From assembly GCF_000204055.1 (NCBI RefSeq), contig NW_006768792.1, forward strand, positions 62,001 to 126,000: 64,000 nucleotides of DNA, written 5' to 3'. The stretch comes from Melampsora larici-populina 98AG31 (lineage: Eukaryota > Basidiomycota > Pucciniomycetes > Pucciniales > Melampsoraceae). Shown here piece after piece: positions 32,589 to 44,100 of this stretch; positions within the stretch are counted from its first letter, which is position 1, and the number at the start of each line of letters is the position of its first letter. The position numbers were made by a program, and so were the translations under genes. The notes beneath the pieces are model-generated. The model made no database searches and was not told the origin of the DNA. It saw only the letters and a program-made list of their open reading frames with translations.

Positions 32589-33820
32589 CAAACTTAACTA
32601 AGTCCCTTGCCAACGGCCCAAGGCTTGAGCAAGGGATTTTCCTCAAAAACCCAAATCCTTGCGTGAGAAGTAGGCTGTATTCAGCAAAAAATCTCTACAT
32701 CTTAATATTTTTTTGGCTTATTCAAGTCCCTTTCATGCAAAGAAATAGGATAATGGCCACAAGCTGTTACATAAGCTACAGCTTCCAGAAGTTCCATTTG
32801 TGGACTGGAAGCTCTGCTGCTCAGTGATTTGTGATTGGACTTTTTCACCGCTTCCTGCGCAGTGAGCGGGTTTGAAGCCTGTATTTGAAAGCGGCAAAAA
32901 ACTCCAACCTTGGACCAACCAAAAGTGCAAGTTCCCAGAGACATATTGGAGAGCTTGAAGCACTACAGTTGTTATCACCAAAGCTCTCTGACTGGTTTGG
33001 CCGGGGCTGGCCCCGGTCCAACTGGTCAGGGGGTTCCAATAACACCTACTTTCACCAAAACAATCAAAAATTTGGGGGTTTTCACCAATTTTGACCAAAC
33101 TTTGGTATTTTTTTGTGGGTTTTTATGCTATAAATCTGACTCAACTATGATGTTAAGTACATAGCTAGTTATGTAAAGCCATGAAATATGCCTGTATTAG
33201 GCTTGCATCAGGCTCAAATCAGCCTGCGTTCCGACTGGTTGGGGTCTTAGCTCAATTTATTTTTGCAAAAGTGTCTGTACAGGTTCATGAGTACCATTTC
33301 TTGGTTCCTCTACACCTGAACAGTCCAAAAATGGGCTTTTCAAGAAATATCATGGCATAAAAAATACCAAAGTACTGGGTCAACTGCCCCAATTGTTCTT
33401 GCAGGGAGCCAGTCAGAGGGCTTTGGTGATAACAACTGTAGCACATGTAATAGACTCTTCCTAACAACTTTTCCTTTTACATGGAGTGTTGTTTATATAG
33501 CCACAAAGCCAAAAACACAATGTAGTGGTTTTGCGCTCAATACAGCTCACTTCTCAGGCCAAATTTCTTGTTTTTGAGGTACAGCTATTTTGTTATATGT
33601 TGTACATTGATAAAAAATGAAAGCCTTCAAATTTTTTTAACTGGATTCAAACCCAGCAACCACTGTATTGTCTGGTTTTCAGTGGTGAATCTTGAAGTTT
33701 AATCTGCTTCAAGGTAGTAAAAACCTTTGTTATGTCTTCTCAATGTCCAACATATAACAAAATAGTGGTAAGTTCCTTGCTTGAGCCTTGGGCCGTTGGC
33801 AAGGGACTTAGTTAAGTTTG
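32589..33820. mobile_element. 1232-bp TIR element with 9-bp TSD
   Basis: The termini CAAACTTAACTAAGTCCC (left) and its exact inverse (right) extend into CTTGCCAACGGCCCAAGGCT, giving about 45 bp of near-perfect inverted repeat. Perfect 9-bp direct repeats CTCAGAGCT are at 32580-32588 and 33821-33829. A nine-base duplication points to Mutator-like elements. No transposase is recognised inside; several short frames on both strands look like chance. Tip motifs recur alone at 24087 and 26160. Confidence 0.8.
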
Positions 33821-33829
33821 CTCAGAGCT

Positions 33830-35067
33830 CTCCTATGCCACCCAATCCACCTCCATTTCTCCCAGCAAACAATAAGACCTGGTAGCAATGTGTTTGAACA
33901 TGCCAAACACGTGTGAAGACACAATGGACTATCAATTCAAAACCTCCTACAATGCAACAGCTAGAGACCCAATCCTTTTGCCATATGTGGAAAGAATTGT
34001 TGAATCTGCCAAAAACAGTGATGTTGTTGAACCAGTGCAAACAGTGGGAACTGTGATATTGTTTAGCTTAGTAATGGAAGAAGCAAAACTTAAGCTAAAT
34101 GTGATGGAGGCCCAGCTCAGGACGTCTAGTGATTTGATGCAACAATTAGAGCAACTATAGTGGTTTGTGTCAAGACTGTGGTGTGGCAAGACTGTGGTAA
34201 TTGTAATCTTTGGCCTGAATCTACGGCTGGCCACAAATCTAGATTTTGTGAGAAACTGAATACCATTGCAACAGACTTCTTTACACTCTCATTCTGGAAA
34301 TGATTTCTCAGCTCAATCAAAGACAATTTTTGTATGTTCTCACGATAGAAATTTAGATTTTTTCCTGGCTTTTACAGACTCAAGGGGTCAAAGGTGTGGA
34401 GCTACTGATTTGGAGTTACCACTGTCTTGACACAAGCAACCATAGAACAACAGCTGCAGGCCTCAAGCAAAGGGGAATTGATCAATCCAGCTCAACCACT
34501 GGTCTCAAATTGACTTCCACAAAAACCCATGTCATGGTACAACTCGACACTTATCATCAATTTATACGTGGACCTCAAACTGGGCAATATATCTCAAGGT
34601 TTCATTGACAATATAACTCACCTGATCACCAACAGAGACATCAACCACCCCATAATGGACCTGGTGGAAGAAGGCAAGAGGGCATTTTTGTGGGCACAAC
34701 AACACAGAGCCATATTTGGTCAGAAAAGGGCACAGGTGACAGGTAATGCACCTTGCTCACCAATCTTACATACCAGATACTGGAGGAGGCTTAGCGGCGG
34801 CTATGGAGGAGGACATCCTCATTCAAGCTTATGGACCACTGAATGGTATTTCTAACTATGAGATGGACATGATGGCACTAATTCTTGGATTGTTGAAATA
34901 AGGTACAATTTCAAGAGAAAGCCAAGGAAACACTCATTGTTAGTAATACTCAGTGACAGCCAGGCAGCCTTGGAGCTACTAGCCAACCCATCCAACCCAA
35001 AATTTACAATACCTAGCAAAGCTGTTACACCAATACCACCAAACCACAATAACAAACAGTACAATTA
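33830..35067 (+). pseudogene. LINE fragment with RNase H domain, part 1
   Basis: The recognisable part is at about 34850-35060: LLVILSDSQAALELLAN, the catalytic Asp strand of the RNase H domain found at the C-terminus of I/Tad-type LINEs. The domain continues after a nested MITE at 35299. Upstream pieces (33888-34160, 34529-34855) are open but unrecognised and are broken by stops and frame changes. This copy is dead and 5'-truncated. Confidence 0.55.
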
Positions 35068-35298
35068 TGGGATACAAAGTTGAATCCGGGAACGGACCCG
35101 GATTTTGTCCCAAATTTCCAAATTTCCAAATGGAGTTGACATTTGGGAAAAAAGAGGTGTAATGGCCGATGGAGCAACCGGGGATTCAAAGATACAAAAA
35201 TCCGGATTTTTTCCCAATATCCAAACTACCGCTAAAAACGGTATCTGGAAATTTGGCAAAAAATCCGGGTCCGTTCCCGGATTCAACTTTGTATCCCA
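35068..35298. mobile_element. 231-bp TA-flanked MITE in the LINE RNase H
   Basis: The inverted ends TGGGATACAAAGTTGAATCC are flanked by TA (35066-35067 and 35299-35300). On either side the LINE RNase H sequence continues, so this is a later insertion. It is related to the 1278-bp element at 36015. Confidence 0.75.
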
Positions 35299-35490
35299 TA
35301 AATCTCACTATATTGTACACTGGTACACAAGAATATTGAGTTTAACAAAAAAGCAGACTAAGTGGCAAAGGAGGCAGCTGAAATCACACCCAGATAGTCT
35401 CATTGTCAATGTGCCTAGGAGTTATACTACAACAGGCCAAAGAGATATTAAAAAGGGGAGCTGTTTCAATGAAAACATTTAAGACAAAAG
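35299..35490 (+). pseudogene. LINE RNase H domain, part 2
   Basis: Continues the domain interrupted at 35067. The frame with NIEFNKKAD...VAKEAAE corresponds to the last catalytic Asp helix of LINE RNase H. In-frame stops and shifts are present. The remainder to 35788 is AT-rich, without a recognisable gene. Confidence 0.5.
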
Positions 35491-35788
35491 GAAGATAGCA
35501 GTGTGTGGATGACTAAAAGCATTGTGCTTGGATCTAAAAGCAATGTGTCCCTTTGGAGTCCAGAGTTAAGTTTCATGATATAAACTTGGTCATCAAGCTA
35601 TTAGATAAACCAGTGGTGTTCCCATACCTGGCACACTATATTGAAGATACAAATAGATTCACTCATTTCAGGACCTATAGATAGTTGAAGTTGAACAAAC
35701 CTCATGCCAGGTCTGTTTTTGTTATGCTCTTATCATATTCTTTCTGCTTTCTTTTTTTCTTCATTTTTTTGTTTCTATTTGGGAGCTA

Positions 35789-35989
35789 CAGCCATTCCGA
35801 TATTGCTTGTCGCGCCTTTTTTGAAAAGAAAAAGTTTGTGAGCTTGAAACCTAAGTTTTAACTGGTTAAAACCTGAAATTTGGCTGTATCGCCTTGAATT
35901 ACAGCCAAGTTTGAAGTTTTGAAGAGTAAAAACTTAGGTTTCACTTTTTCTTTTTCAAAACGGAGCGACAAGCAATATCGGAATGGCTG
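35789..35989. mobile_element. 201-bp TA-flanked MITE
   Basis: The inverted ends CAGCCATTCCGATATTGCTT (left) and the exact inverse (right) continue less perfectly inward (AAACCTAAGTTTT against AAAACTTAGGTTT). TA is on both sides at 35787-35788 and 35990-35991. Non-coding, Tc1/mariner-type ends. Confidence 0.8.
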
Positions 35990-36014
35990 TATGTTGAAAA
36001 CAAGAGTTCATTTA

Positions 36015-37292
36015 GGGGATACAAAGTTGAAATCCAGCCAAAAATCCGGCCGCGTGGCCAGATTTCCAGATTCCATTTTTTTCTGGCCACGACTTGAAAT
36101 TTGGCAAAAAGAGAAATCAACAGATCACTGGCCAGTTCTCAGGCCAGTTTGACTCACCTCAATTCCATATCCGACTCAACACCTCAATCTCAAGATTTTT
36201 GTTCTCATCCAACACCAGGCACCCTACAAATCCTTCCTTACACTCTGAGTCAAATCGATCTTCATTACATTCTCATTCTCATTCAAATCAACCTTATCCT
36301 CCTTTATGGAATTCAACTAATCATTGAGATCGAGTGAAGATTACGGATTTTTTGAATAAAGGACAATTAACTTCAATGGTACAACAGATCGGTAACAGAT
36401 CATTTTTCTTCTCTTGATTAATACTTTAAAAGTCATATTCGATCTGATTTAAATCTAATCTACTCTTTTGGTTTTGGTTTTGTTTTCTCTTTAGCTGCTC
36501 CATATCAATTAAAAACACTTGAAACTGCAATTTTAGATGTTTTAACTCAAGCTTCAGAACAAAGACTCTTTCAAACCTGTGGATGAATGAAACTGGCAGA
36601 CAGTAGCAGTTGATCTTAGTCCAAAGACATCCTTGATCTAGAATTTTTGTTAAAGAGTCACTTTTTGGAACTCTGAATTTTGTATTAGATCCCTCATAGA
36701 ATCTTTTCACACACGAATCAAATCAAACAAGAATACAGATAAGTTTAAGAATAGTCAGACCAGATGGAATCTTTGTGAGAATTGAAGTCAAGAGTTGGTC
36801 TTTTTCATCAATCGAAGGATTTGAGATTGATCTATCATAAAGTTCATGTTGTGATTGATTAAATTGTAAGTTTGGTTGACCGAGAAAGCTGCCTTCTTTC
36901 AATTCTTGTCAGTTACAGAAATTTGATGGATTCGTAAGGCTTGAATCATTCGTAAGAAAAATCTATCCCGGCGAGATTGACTTGAAACATTGCAAGTGAG
37001 TCTAGGTTGTTCTGAACATACACCTTTCTTGAATGTCGTGCTGTTTGAATGGACCTCTTGAGGGCTATTTTGCAATGGTATCAAGTTGTTGCTATGTGAA
37101 GTGGGGGCAAGTTGTCGATATTGGATGTGGGACTGGTGGTGTAGTGGAAAGTTGGCATGGAACTTGAAGTCGGGGGATTCAAAGTTGAGAGAATCCGGAC
37201 TCATGTCCAGATTCCGAATTACCGCGAAAAATGGAATCTGTAAATCTGGCCACGCAGCCAGATTTTTGGCCGGATTTCAACTTTGTATCCCC
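36015..37292. mobile_element. 1278-bp TA-flanked TIR element
   Basis: About 50 bp of inverted repeat begins GGGGATACAAAGTTGAAATC at the left and its inverse at the right, with few differences. TA flanks are at 36013-36014 and 37293-37294. It shares the tip GGGATACAAAGTTGAA with the 231-bp MITE at 35068, so the two are family members of different length. The interior is AT-rich with no recognisable transposase; short frames (for example 36426-36710, minus) are not supported. Confidence 0.75.
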
Positions 37293-38399
37293 TAATTGTG
37301 ACGGCTTGGCAGTCTGTATCATGACAGAAAACATATCAGCATAGTGCTTATCCCTTAAAATAAGTAAATGTTGAACTTCAACAAGGTTGTGCCCCAAAGA
37401 TTGGACTTTGAAAAGCAAGAAAAAACTATCAATCATTCAAAAAAGATATAGACGTAGAGTCCTCAATCTCACAATTTCAAAACCACTTTTGGAATGCAAA
37501 AAAGGTGAGTTTTGGCAGAGGGGATATTTTCTGGAGATTAAATAAATGTAAATTCATAAATCCCCCCCTGCAAACAAAATTTCAGCACTTATGCCCTATT
37601 TAAGGAACATAAGCTGAGATTTTGCCTGAAGGCAGAGATTCATAAGTTTACACTTATATATGACACACCTCAGTTTCAGCCACCAGAGATCTTTCAAAAT
37701 CATGACTTGCTTGTGATCTACGCGTTGTGGAGCTCATAATTATTCTCAGCACAGTCTCTATTTATATTCTAAAATCTCAACCTTGGTTTGTACACACTCT
37801 CCTGAAACATATTCATCCATCTCGCCAATTGTGGACTTTAACTCAGCTTATTGTTTGATTTGACAGGGCCATCTTCCTAAATTTGGCACAGCTTTTTCCA
37901 CGTCAATATTTTACTGAGGGACTTGGCTGCTGCTATTATTTTTTGTTCAGCTCTCTCATTATCTTAATCTGTAAACTTGACTGTGATTTTGATTGTTGCC
38001 TCACATTTGTATTCATAAAAATCCTTCACTTCTTCCTGCAGCATTATTTCCTTTAGGCATATAACCTCTACTTAAACTGCACGGCAGATGCCTTTTCCTA
38101 TCTTTTTGAGACCTGTACATTATGCTTTCAATAGTTCTGACTTCTGACTTCCCATCTCATGCTATTCTTTGGGCTCTGTATCAATCTTTCTCAGTTATAT
38201 CTACTCTTTTTGCCTATGAATCATCTCAACTCCACTTTTCAATATTACATAATCACTATCCATCTATTGTGTTCAATTCTCTACCCTAGAGCATCCTCAA
38301 CAACTTACAATACTCGTCCAATTTGATTTCCTTGTTTTTGTGGGTCAGCACTATACTTGTGCATTAGTTACATTTACATACACAGCTAGATAGTGTAGC
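37293..38399. repeat. AT-rich repeat debris
   Basis: 37420-37545 is a degenerate copy of 63330-63440 (shared AGTCCTCAATCTCACAATT and AAAAAAGGTGAGTTTTGG-type blocks). 37550-37680 matches 47700-47850 (TAAATAAATGTAAATT, then a stem-loop built on CAGCACTTATG). No gene is seen. The rest is pyrimidine-rich and unassigned. Confidence 0.45.
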
Positions 38400-40357
38400 A
38401 TGTGGAATCACAAGCAATCTGAAATGAAAAAAAGGGATGTTGGCCCAATATATAGTAGTCCCAAGAATCATCTCATCATAGCAATCAAATTGTCCCGTCT
38501 TATCATCAGAACCCCTTATCACAACCCCATGTGGTCTAAATGCATAGCCAACAGTGACAAAGGCAACCCAACCCCCCAAAAATCCAAATTCAAACCAAGG
38601 CCTAAACCACAAAGGAGCCATGGAAGACATACTCATGTTGTGATCTGCCAATTTTACCAACAACAACAACAACAACAACAACACACTACTCCAGAAATTT
38701 ATCAAGATGATGTTGATTTTCATCAAAAACATCAAAATGTTTCAAGAAGAAATTCAAAAACTGAAGGCAGAACACCCCAAAGAATTGACCTGGACCCCCC
38801 ACCTATGTCTAATCACCCACTTTTGGCCAAATCTTACGCCTGGTTCAACCATTAACCAAAATCAGTTTGGAAAGCTAGCACCAAAACAATACCAAACCCA
38901 CCGCCTAAGAATGCAGAAATCAATCAATTTTAAGCAGAAACTCTGATTATTCACAAGATTCCCAAGAAAAAACCCTCCAAAGACATGTTCACAATTGAAA
39001 TTGTATACCCCATCAATAAGGCACTGGTCTCATTGACTGCAAAAGTTGAAGGAAACCTGGTCAGAATCAAAAGCACATCCATCCTCAAATCCGGAGATAT
39101 CCTTATGAACATGGATAATTGACTTATCAAAAAGTGGCTATTTGAAAAGAAACACAAAGGGACTAAGCTGCCCCACAAATACTTTGAAACAAGCCAAACC
39201 AGGTACCCCATCTTATTTGACTTCATCCAAGCCAAGATCAAAGTAGAGAATGCAGAATTTTTCAATAAACTCAGTTGAAGGGAAAAAAACCCCTGAGAAG
39301 CTCTTCATTCAGTCATATGACTCGGAGACCCACAAGACATGGAGAAAAAAATGGTACCATAATTGTTAACATACTTGATAGAAACCTAGCCCACAAGATA
39401 GAGAAAGGTGGTCTGTACGCCAATTGTATCAGAATTAAAAGCAAGCAATATGTACAAGGTCCTACAAAGTGTTTCAATTTACTAGACCTGTACCACACTC
39501 ACAATCCTTGCAATAATATTGCTCAATGCACTAATTTTTCCACACAACACTAAAGTAGGTACTGAAAATGACACAGCCCAAATCTGTGCAAGGTGTGTGG
39601 ATCTTGACAGTTAGAAGACACACAAAAATATACATAGGTATTAAACAAAATTCCAGGTAACACACCAAAACCAAGACAAAGATGAATTAAAACAAACCAA
39701 TATATTATCAGCTTCCAACATTCCACTTCCCACCACAAATAGAAGCTAGAGAAGACTCACCTCTACAAGGCAATGATAATTCATCCAACCTACCTATGTC
39801 CTTTAACAACTTTTTAATTTTTCACTTTAACTGCCAAAAATATCACTAGCACTAACTAAAACACAATACATGATCCTGGCTCTGCAGGAACCATGGGTCA
39901 ACACATTGAATCTCTCCTTTCCATCTCACAAAGTGTGGCATCAGATCTCAGCCTACAACTACCCCCCAAATCATGGGGGGAAGTACCCAGGGTGGTACTT
40001 CACACTACCATTCACACAGGAATTGATTACATTTATAGCAAGAAATGATTCATAATGCATTTGTCAGCATTAAATCTGCATTAAATCTGCATTGGATCTG
40101 CATTTTCAATTATCCAATGCATCAAATGTGATAATTATTTCCTTGGGAAATACTTTTGGCTAGTAGTGTTATGATTCCAAACTCATCAAGATGTCCTAAA
40201 TAACCAGACTCTCCAGCCTCACAGACATCACTCTGAGCATAGACATTAAGGACCCATACAACCCACCCAACTCTTTGAGGGGTTCAGAAACTCTAGAGAG
40301 TTGGTTGCCTATACTTCACAGCCACCACATTGCAACACTCATCACCACCTACGCAAC
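38400..40357 (+). pseudogene. LINE retrotransposon ORF1 and start of endonuclease
   Basis: 38400-38855 reads as a Pro/Gln/Lys-rich ORF1-like protein containing a CAA repeat. 38950-39280 has a frame with KIPKKKPSKDMFTIEIVYP, like the RRM-type core of LINE ORF1. 39870-40055 starts MILALQEPWVN, the N-terminal strand of the LINE endonuclease (exonuclease-endonuclease-phosphatase fold). Stops and frameshifts separate the pieces. The gypsy element is inserted at 40358 inside the endonuclease, and the sequence resumes at 46684. Confidence 0.6.
38658..38683. repeat. (CAA)n microsatellite
   Basis: Eight CAA units, read as a polyglutamine tract in the LINE ORF1-like frame. Confidence 0.85.
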
Positions 40358-40757
40358 TGTAAAGGACAGATGTCCTCACTCGAAGTGATCTTTGCGATAG
40401 TCTATCGCGGAGGGAAAGGAGGATCAAGGGGCCACGTAGTGGACTTCGGGATTCTAGAACCAAAGTGATATCTTTTATTTATCTAGCTCCGAAGATGTGA
40501 AATACAAGATCAGCTCGATTCCCTAAGGAATATGAAATGTACAAGATTGATAAAAGAGAAATAAGAAAAATAGAAAGAGTATATAATAATCTAAAGCTCA
40601 CCTAGCTCCGAAGATGTGAAATACGAGATCATCTCGATTCCCTAAGGAGCCAGGATTGCGTGCAATCATTCTGGGAGAAGTAGGAAAAACAGCTTAGGTC
40701 TAAGTGTGTGTTAAGTATATGTATTTATTATGTTGTAATGATGTATGCATCATTACA
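40358..40757 (-). repeat. gypsy 3' LTR
   Basis: 400 bp with short inverted ends (TGTAATGATG on the minus strand). It contains a ~48-bp internal direct repeat beginning CTAGCTCCGAAGATGTGAAA at about 40493 and about 40612. Confidence 0.93.
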
Positions 40758-40772
40758 GTCTCCCCCCCTATA
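40758..40772 (-). other. polypurine tract of the gypsy element
   Basis: On the minus strand a run of G with flanking purines (AGGGGGGGAGAC) abuts the 3' LTR. It is the usual primer site for plus-strand DNA synthesis. 40773-41136 is non-coding tail. Confidence 0.7.
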
Positions 40773-41136
40773 ATGAGACTTGAGTAGAAGGAGAAAAGAA
40801 AATCCAGAAGGCTAAATAAGTTTGTCTAAGTGTAATTGTTGATTTGAGCTAATTGGATGAATGAAAAACAGAAAACAGAGAACAGAGAAAAAAAAAGAGA
40901 ACAGAGAAGAGAAAAGAAAAAAAAATAGAGTAACAGAAAGCAAAAGCGCGAAGGAGGAAGGAGGGGTAGGCCGAGATAAGTCGTCCTCCGTGTCGATGTT
41001 GTCGTGTCGCAGGATCTATAAGGTGAAAGAAGCGTAGCGCAGAGGCCCAATTCGATGCTCACAGTGTGGCCAAGGTAATGCTTTTTTACAACGACGACGG
41101 GCTAGAAGGCCTGGCGGTGCATACAAAGGTGAGAAC

Positions 41137-44100
41137 TTACTTTTGGTCAATTGACCCACGCGTCAAGTCCTCCGGTTCCACAAATAGCTTCAGCTTGGAG
41201 ACGTTGATGACATTGTGTCGTTTGTCGCCCTCAGGCAAGTCTAACCGAACACTTTGACCATTGTTGAACGTGTCTAATACTCGGTAGGGGCCCTCGTATT
41301 GCTCTTTCAGTTTGTCTGCGCCTCCTGTGTGTCTGCCTCGCCAGTCTCCAGAGTCGAGAAGAACCCAGTCGTCGGCCTTGAAAGTTATGTCCGAATGCCG
41401 TTTGTTGTGATGAAGCACTTGTAGTACCCTGCTGGTCCAAAGGTTGTCTCGAACCTGAGCCCAAGTCCCTTCGCGCTGACGCAGCCACACCTCGAGAGAT
41501 GGTGGAGAGTCATCAGGGGAATCCTTCGAGGGGAACAAGCTAGGGCGTCGTCCGAAGACCGTTTCAAAAGGTGACAGTCCAGTAGCGACATTAATCGCGC
41601 TGTTGATCGCGAACTCGACTGCCGGAAGCGACTCGAGCCATCTGGTCTGGCATTTGGCGGTGAACGTGCGGAGGACTTGGCCTACCGTTTTGTTAGTCCT
41701 CTCACTCCTTCCATCCGCTTGAGGGTGAAAGGCTGAGGAGCGGTGAAAGGAGATATTGAGTCGGTCCATCAGGGATTTCCAGAACTTAGAGGACCAGGCC
41801 TTGTCACGATCACTGATAATCGTCGATGGTGAGCCGAAAGTACCAGCCCAAGAAGAAAAGAACCTGGTCGCCGTCTTTTCGGCAGTGTCCGTCTGATTCG
41901 TCGGGATCAATCTCGTGAACCCTGATAATCGGCAGGTGCAGGTGAGAATCATATTGTACGTGTTGATTTTCGGTAATGGCCCGACAAAGTCGATGGCCAG
42001 GTCAGCTAAAGGCGTTATCGGAACCTCGGGCGTTCTCATACAACCATTCGGTAGAGTGGTACGAGCTTTGGTCTTCTGACAGGTCTCGCAAGACTTGAGT
42101 CTTCGTTCAACATCCTTACTCATTCTCGGCCAGAAGAAGTCCGTTCGTAGTACTGCGACCGTTTTCAGAACTCCAAGGTGTCCTACCCTCCTATGAGCCT
42201 CATCGATAAGCTTGGTTCGTAACTCGTTGCCGCCGGGGATGAGGAGGCGTCCCTCAATGAAAATAAGGCTGTCGTCGATGTAGCAGTCATCACGTAGAGG
42301 CATGCCGTCGATGACGGCGTCACAAAACTTGTCGGTCATGTATCCTTCCAAGATTGATTGTCGAAAATCATTGGACAGTGACGTCTGAGACAAAGCCAGC
42401 GCCGCTACCGTGTCAACACCAGTTTGTAGGTCATCGATGTCCTTCCTGGATAATGTGTCTGCTACCGTGTTATCTTCCCCCTTGATGTACTGGAAGTTTA
42501 GGTCAAAATCCGCCAGTTGTTCGATCCACCTAGCCTGTCGCTTGCTCAGAGAACGTTGTTTCATTAAATAGGTAAGTGAGTGGTGGTCACTCATCACGTT
42601 GACTTTCATACCAAGCAGAAGCATTCGCCACTTTTGAAGAGCGTGTACCACGGCTAGTAGTTCCTGTTCGTGCACCGGGTAATTACGCTCAGCAGGCGAC
42701 ATCTGTCTTGATTCGTATGCAATTGGGCTAGAGTCCTTCCATTCCTTCCCTTGGAACAACGCCGCGCCTAGGCCTAAACCACTAGCATCGGTGAATAGCC
42801 AGAGTGGGTCGGTAGAGTCGAAGTCGACGTTTTTCAAACAGGGAAGCGTCGTCATTATACGTTTGATGTTTTGGAAAGCCGCCTCTTCAGCGTCGCCCCA
42901 CTTGAATTTTTTCGGATCTAACTTGCTGCTTGTCAAAGGTGTTAGCTTCCCCACGTATCTCTCTAAACCAGAGACAAACTTCTTCATCCACTGTACCGTT
43001 CCCAGGAACTTCTTCACGCCTTTTGATGACCTAGGTGAAACCCAATTATGTATCTTCTCCACCTTCTCTTCATCCGGTTTGATGCCTTCCCCTGAAATCA
43101 CGTGACCAACAAACTTTATCTCTTTCCTGAAAAGTTTCGTTTTCTTGCTGCTGCAGTACAAGTTTGCTGCTCGTAGGCGATCAAGGACCAACTTGACGTG
43201 TCGCTCGTGTTCTTCAATGGATGATGAAAATACCACAATGTCGTCTAGGTACACTACACAAACCGTGTTGATCAATTCCCCCAGAGCCTCCTCAAGGCGG
43301 GACTGGTGAGTCGCAGGCGCATTTGTTAGCCCCATTGGCATCACGCACCACTCGTAGAGGCCCCATGGCGTCTTCACAGCTGTGAGTGGGATGTCAGCTT
43401 CACGCATTCTTGTTTGGAAAAAAGCATTTGTTTGATCTAAAATATAGAAAACCTTTCCAGTAGCTACCAGTCTGACCAACTCGTCCACATTAGGAAGAGG
43501 TGAACGGTCCCTGACGGTCACACTGTTCAAGGTGCGGTAATCACATACCCACCTTGGAAGTTCCGAAGGGTCCTTCTTTGGGATGATGAGGCTAGGTGAC
43601 GCGTATTGGCTCGAGGATTTCCTGATACGGCCTGCCTCAACATGTTGATCCACTAACTTACGCCAGGCACTCATGTGTTTTGCTGGGTACGGGTATTGAC
43701 GTTCATTTATCACGGCGTTTGGATCAGTCAATACTATTTTGTGTCTGATTTTCGACAATTCGTGCTGCATCTTCTCTGGGAATGTGCCATCTGTAAACTC
43801 TCCATTAGCTTCAGCGTCATCCGACAAGGCTGGAATGTCCACCGGGAATATATCTTGATACATTACAAGCAAAGAGTCTTCGAGCATGCTCCAAGGTGTG
43901 GAAGACCTAGCCTGTGCTGGCTCATTCTTGACCACAAGTTGCGTCTCCCACTCTCTCCAGTTATCGGTCTCACGTCTCTCTTCTGCTGCAGCAGCCTCAA
44001 AATCTTGTTTTAATTTCTCCTCATATCTAAAATCCTTCATTGAAACACCTGAAATCTCGCTAACCACACTTTTCTTTGCACAGGAGACAGACAGTTGATT

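Noticed and set aside
43675..44098. Plus-strand frames across the gypsy polyprotein
   Set aside because: Shadows of the minus-strand gag-pol gene, with no domains.
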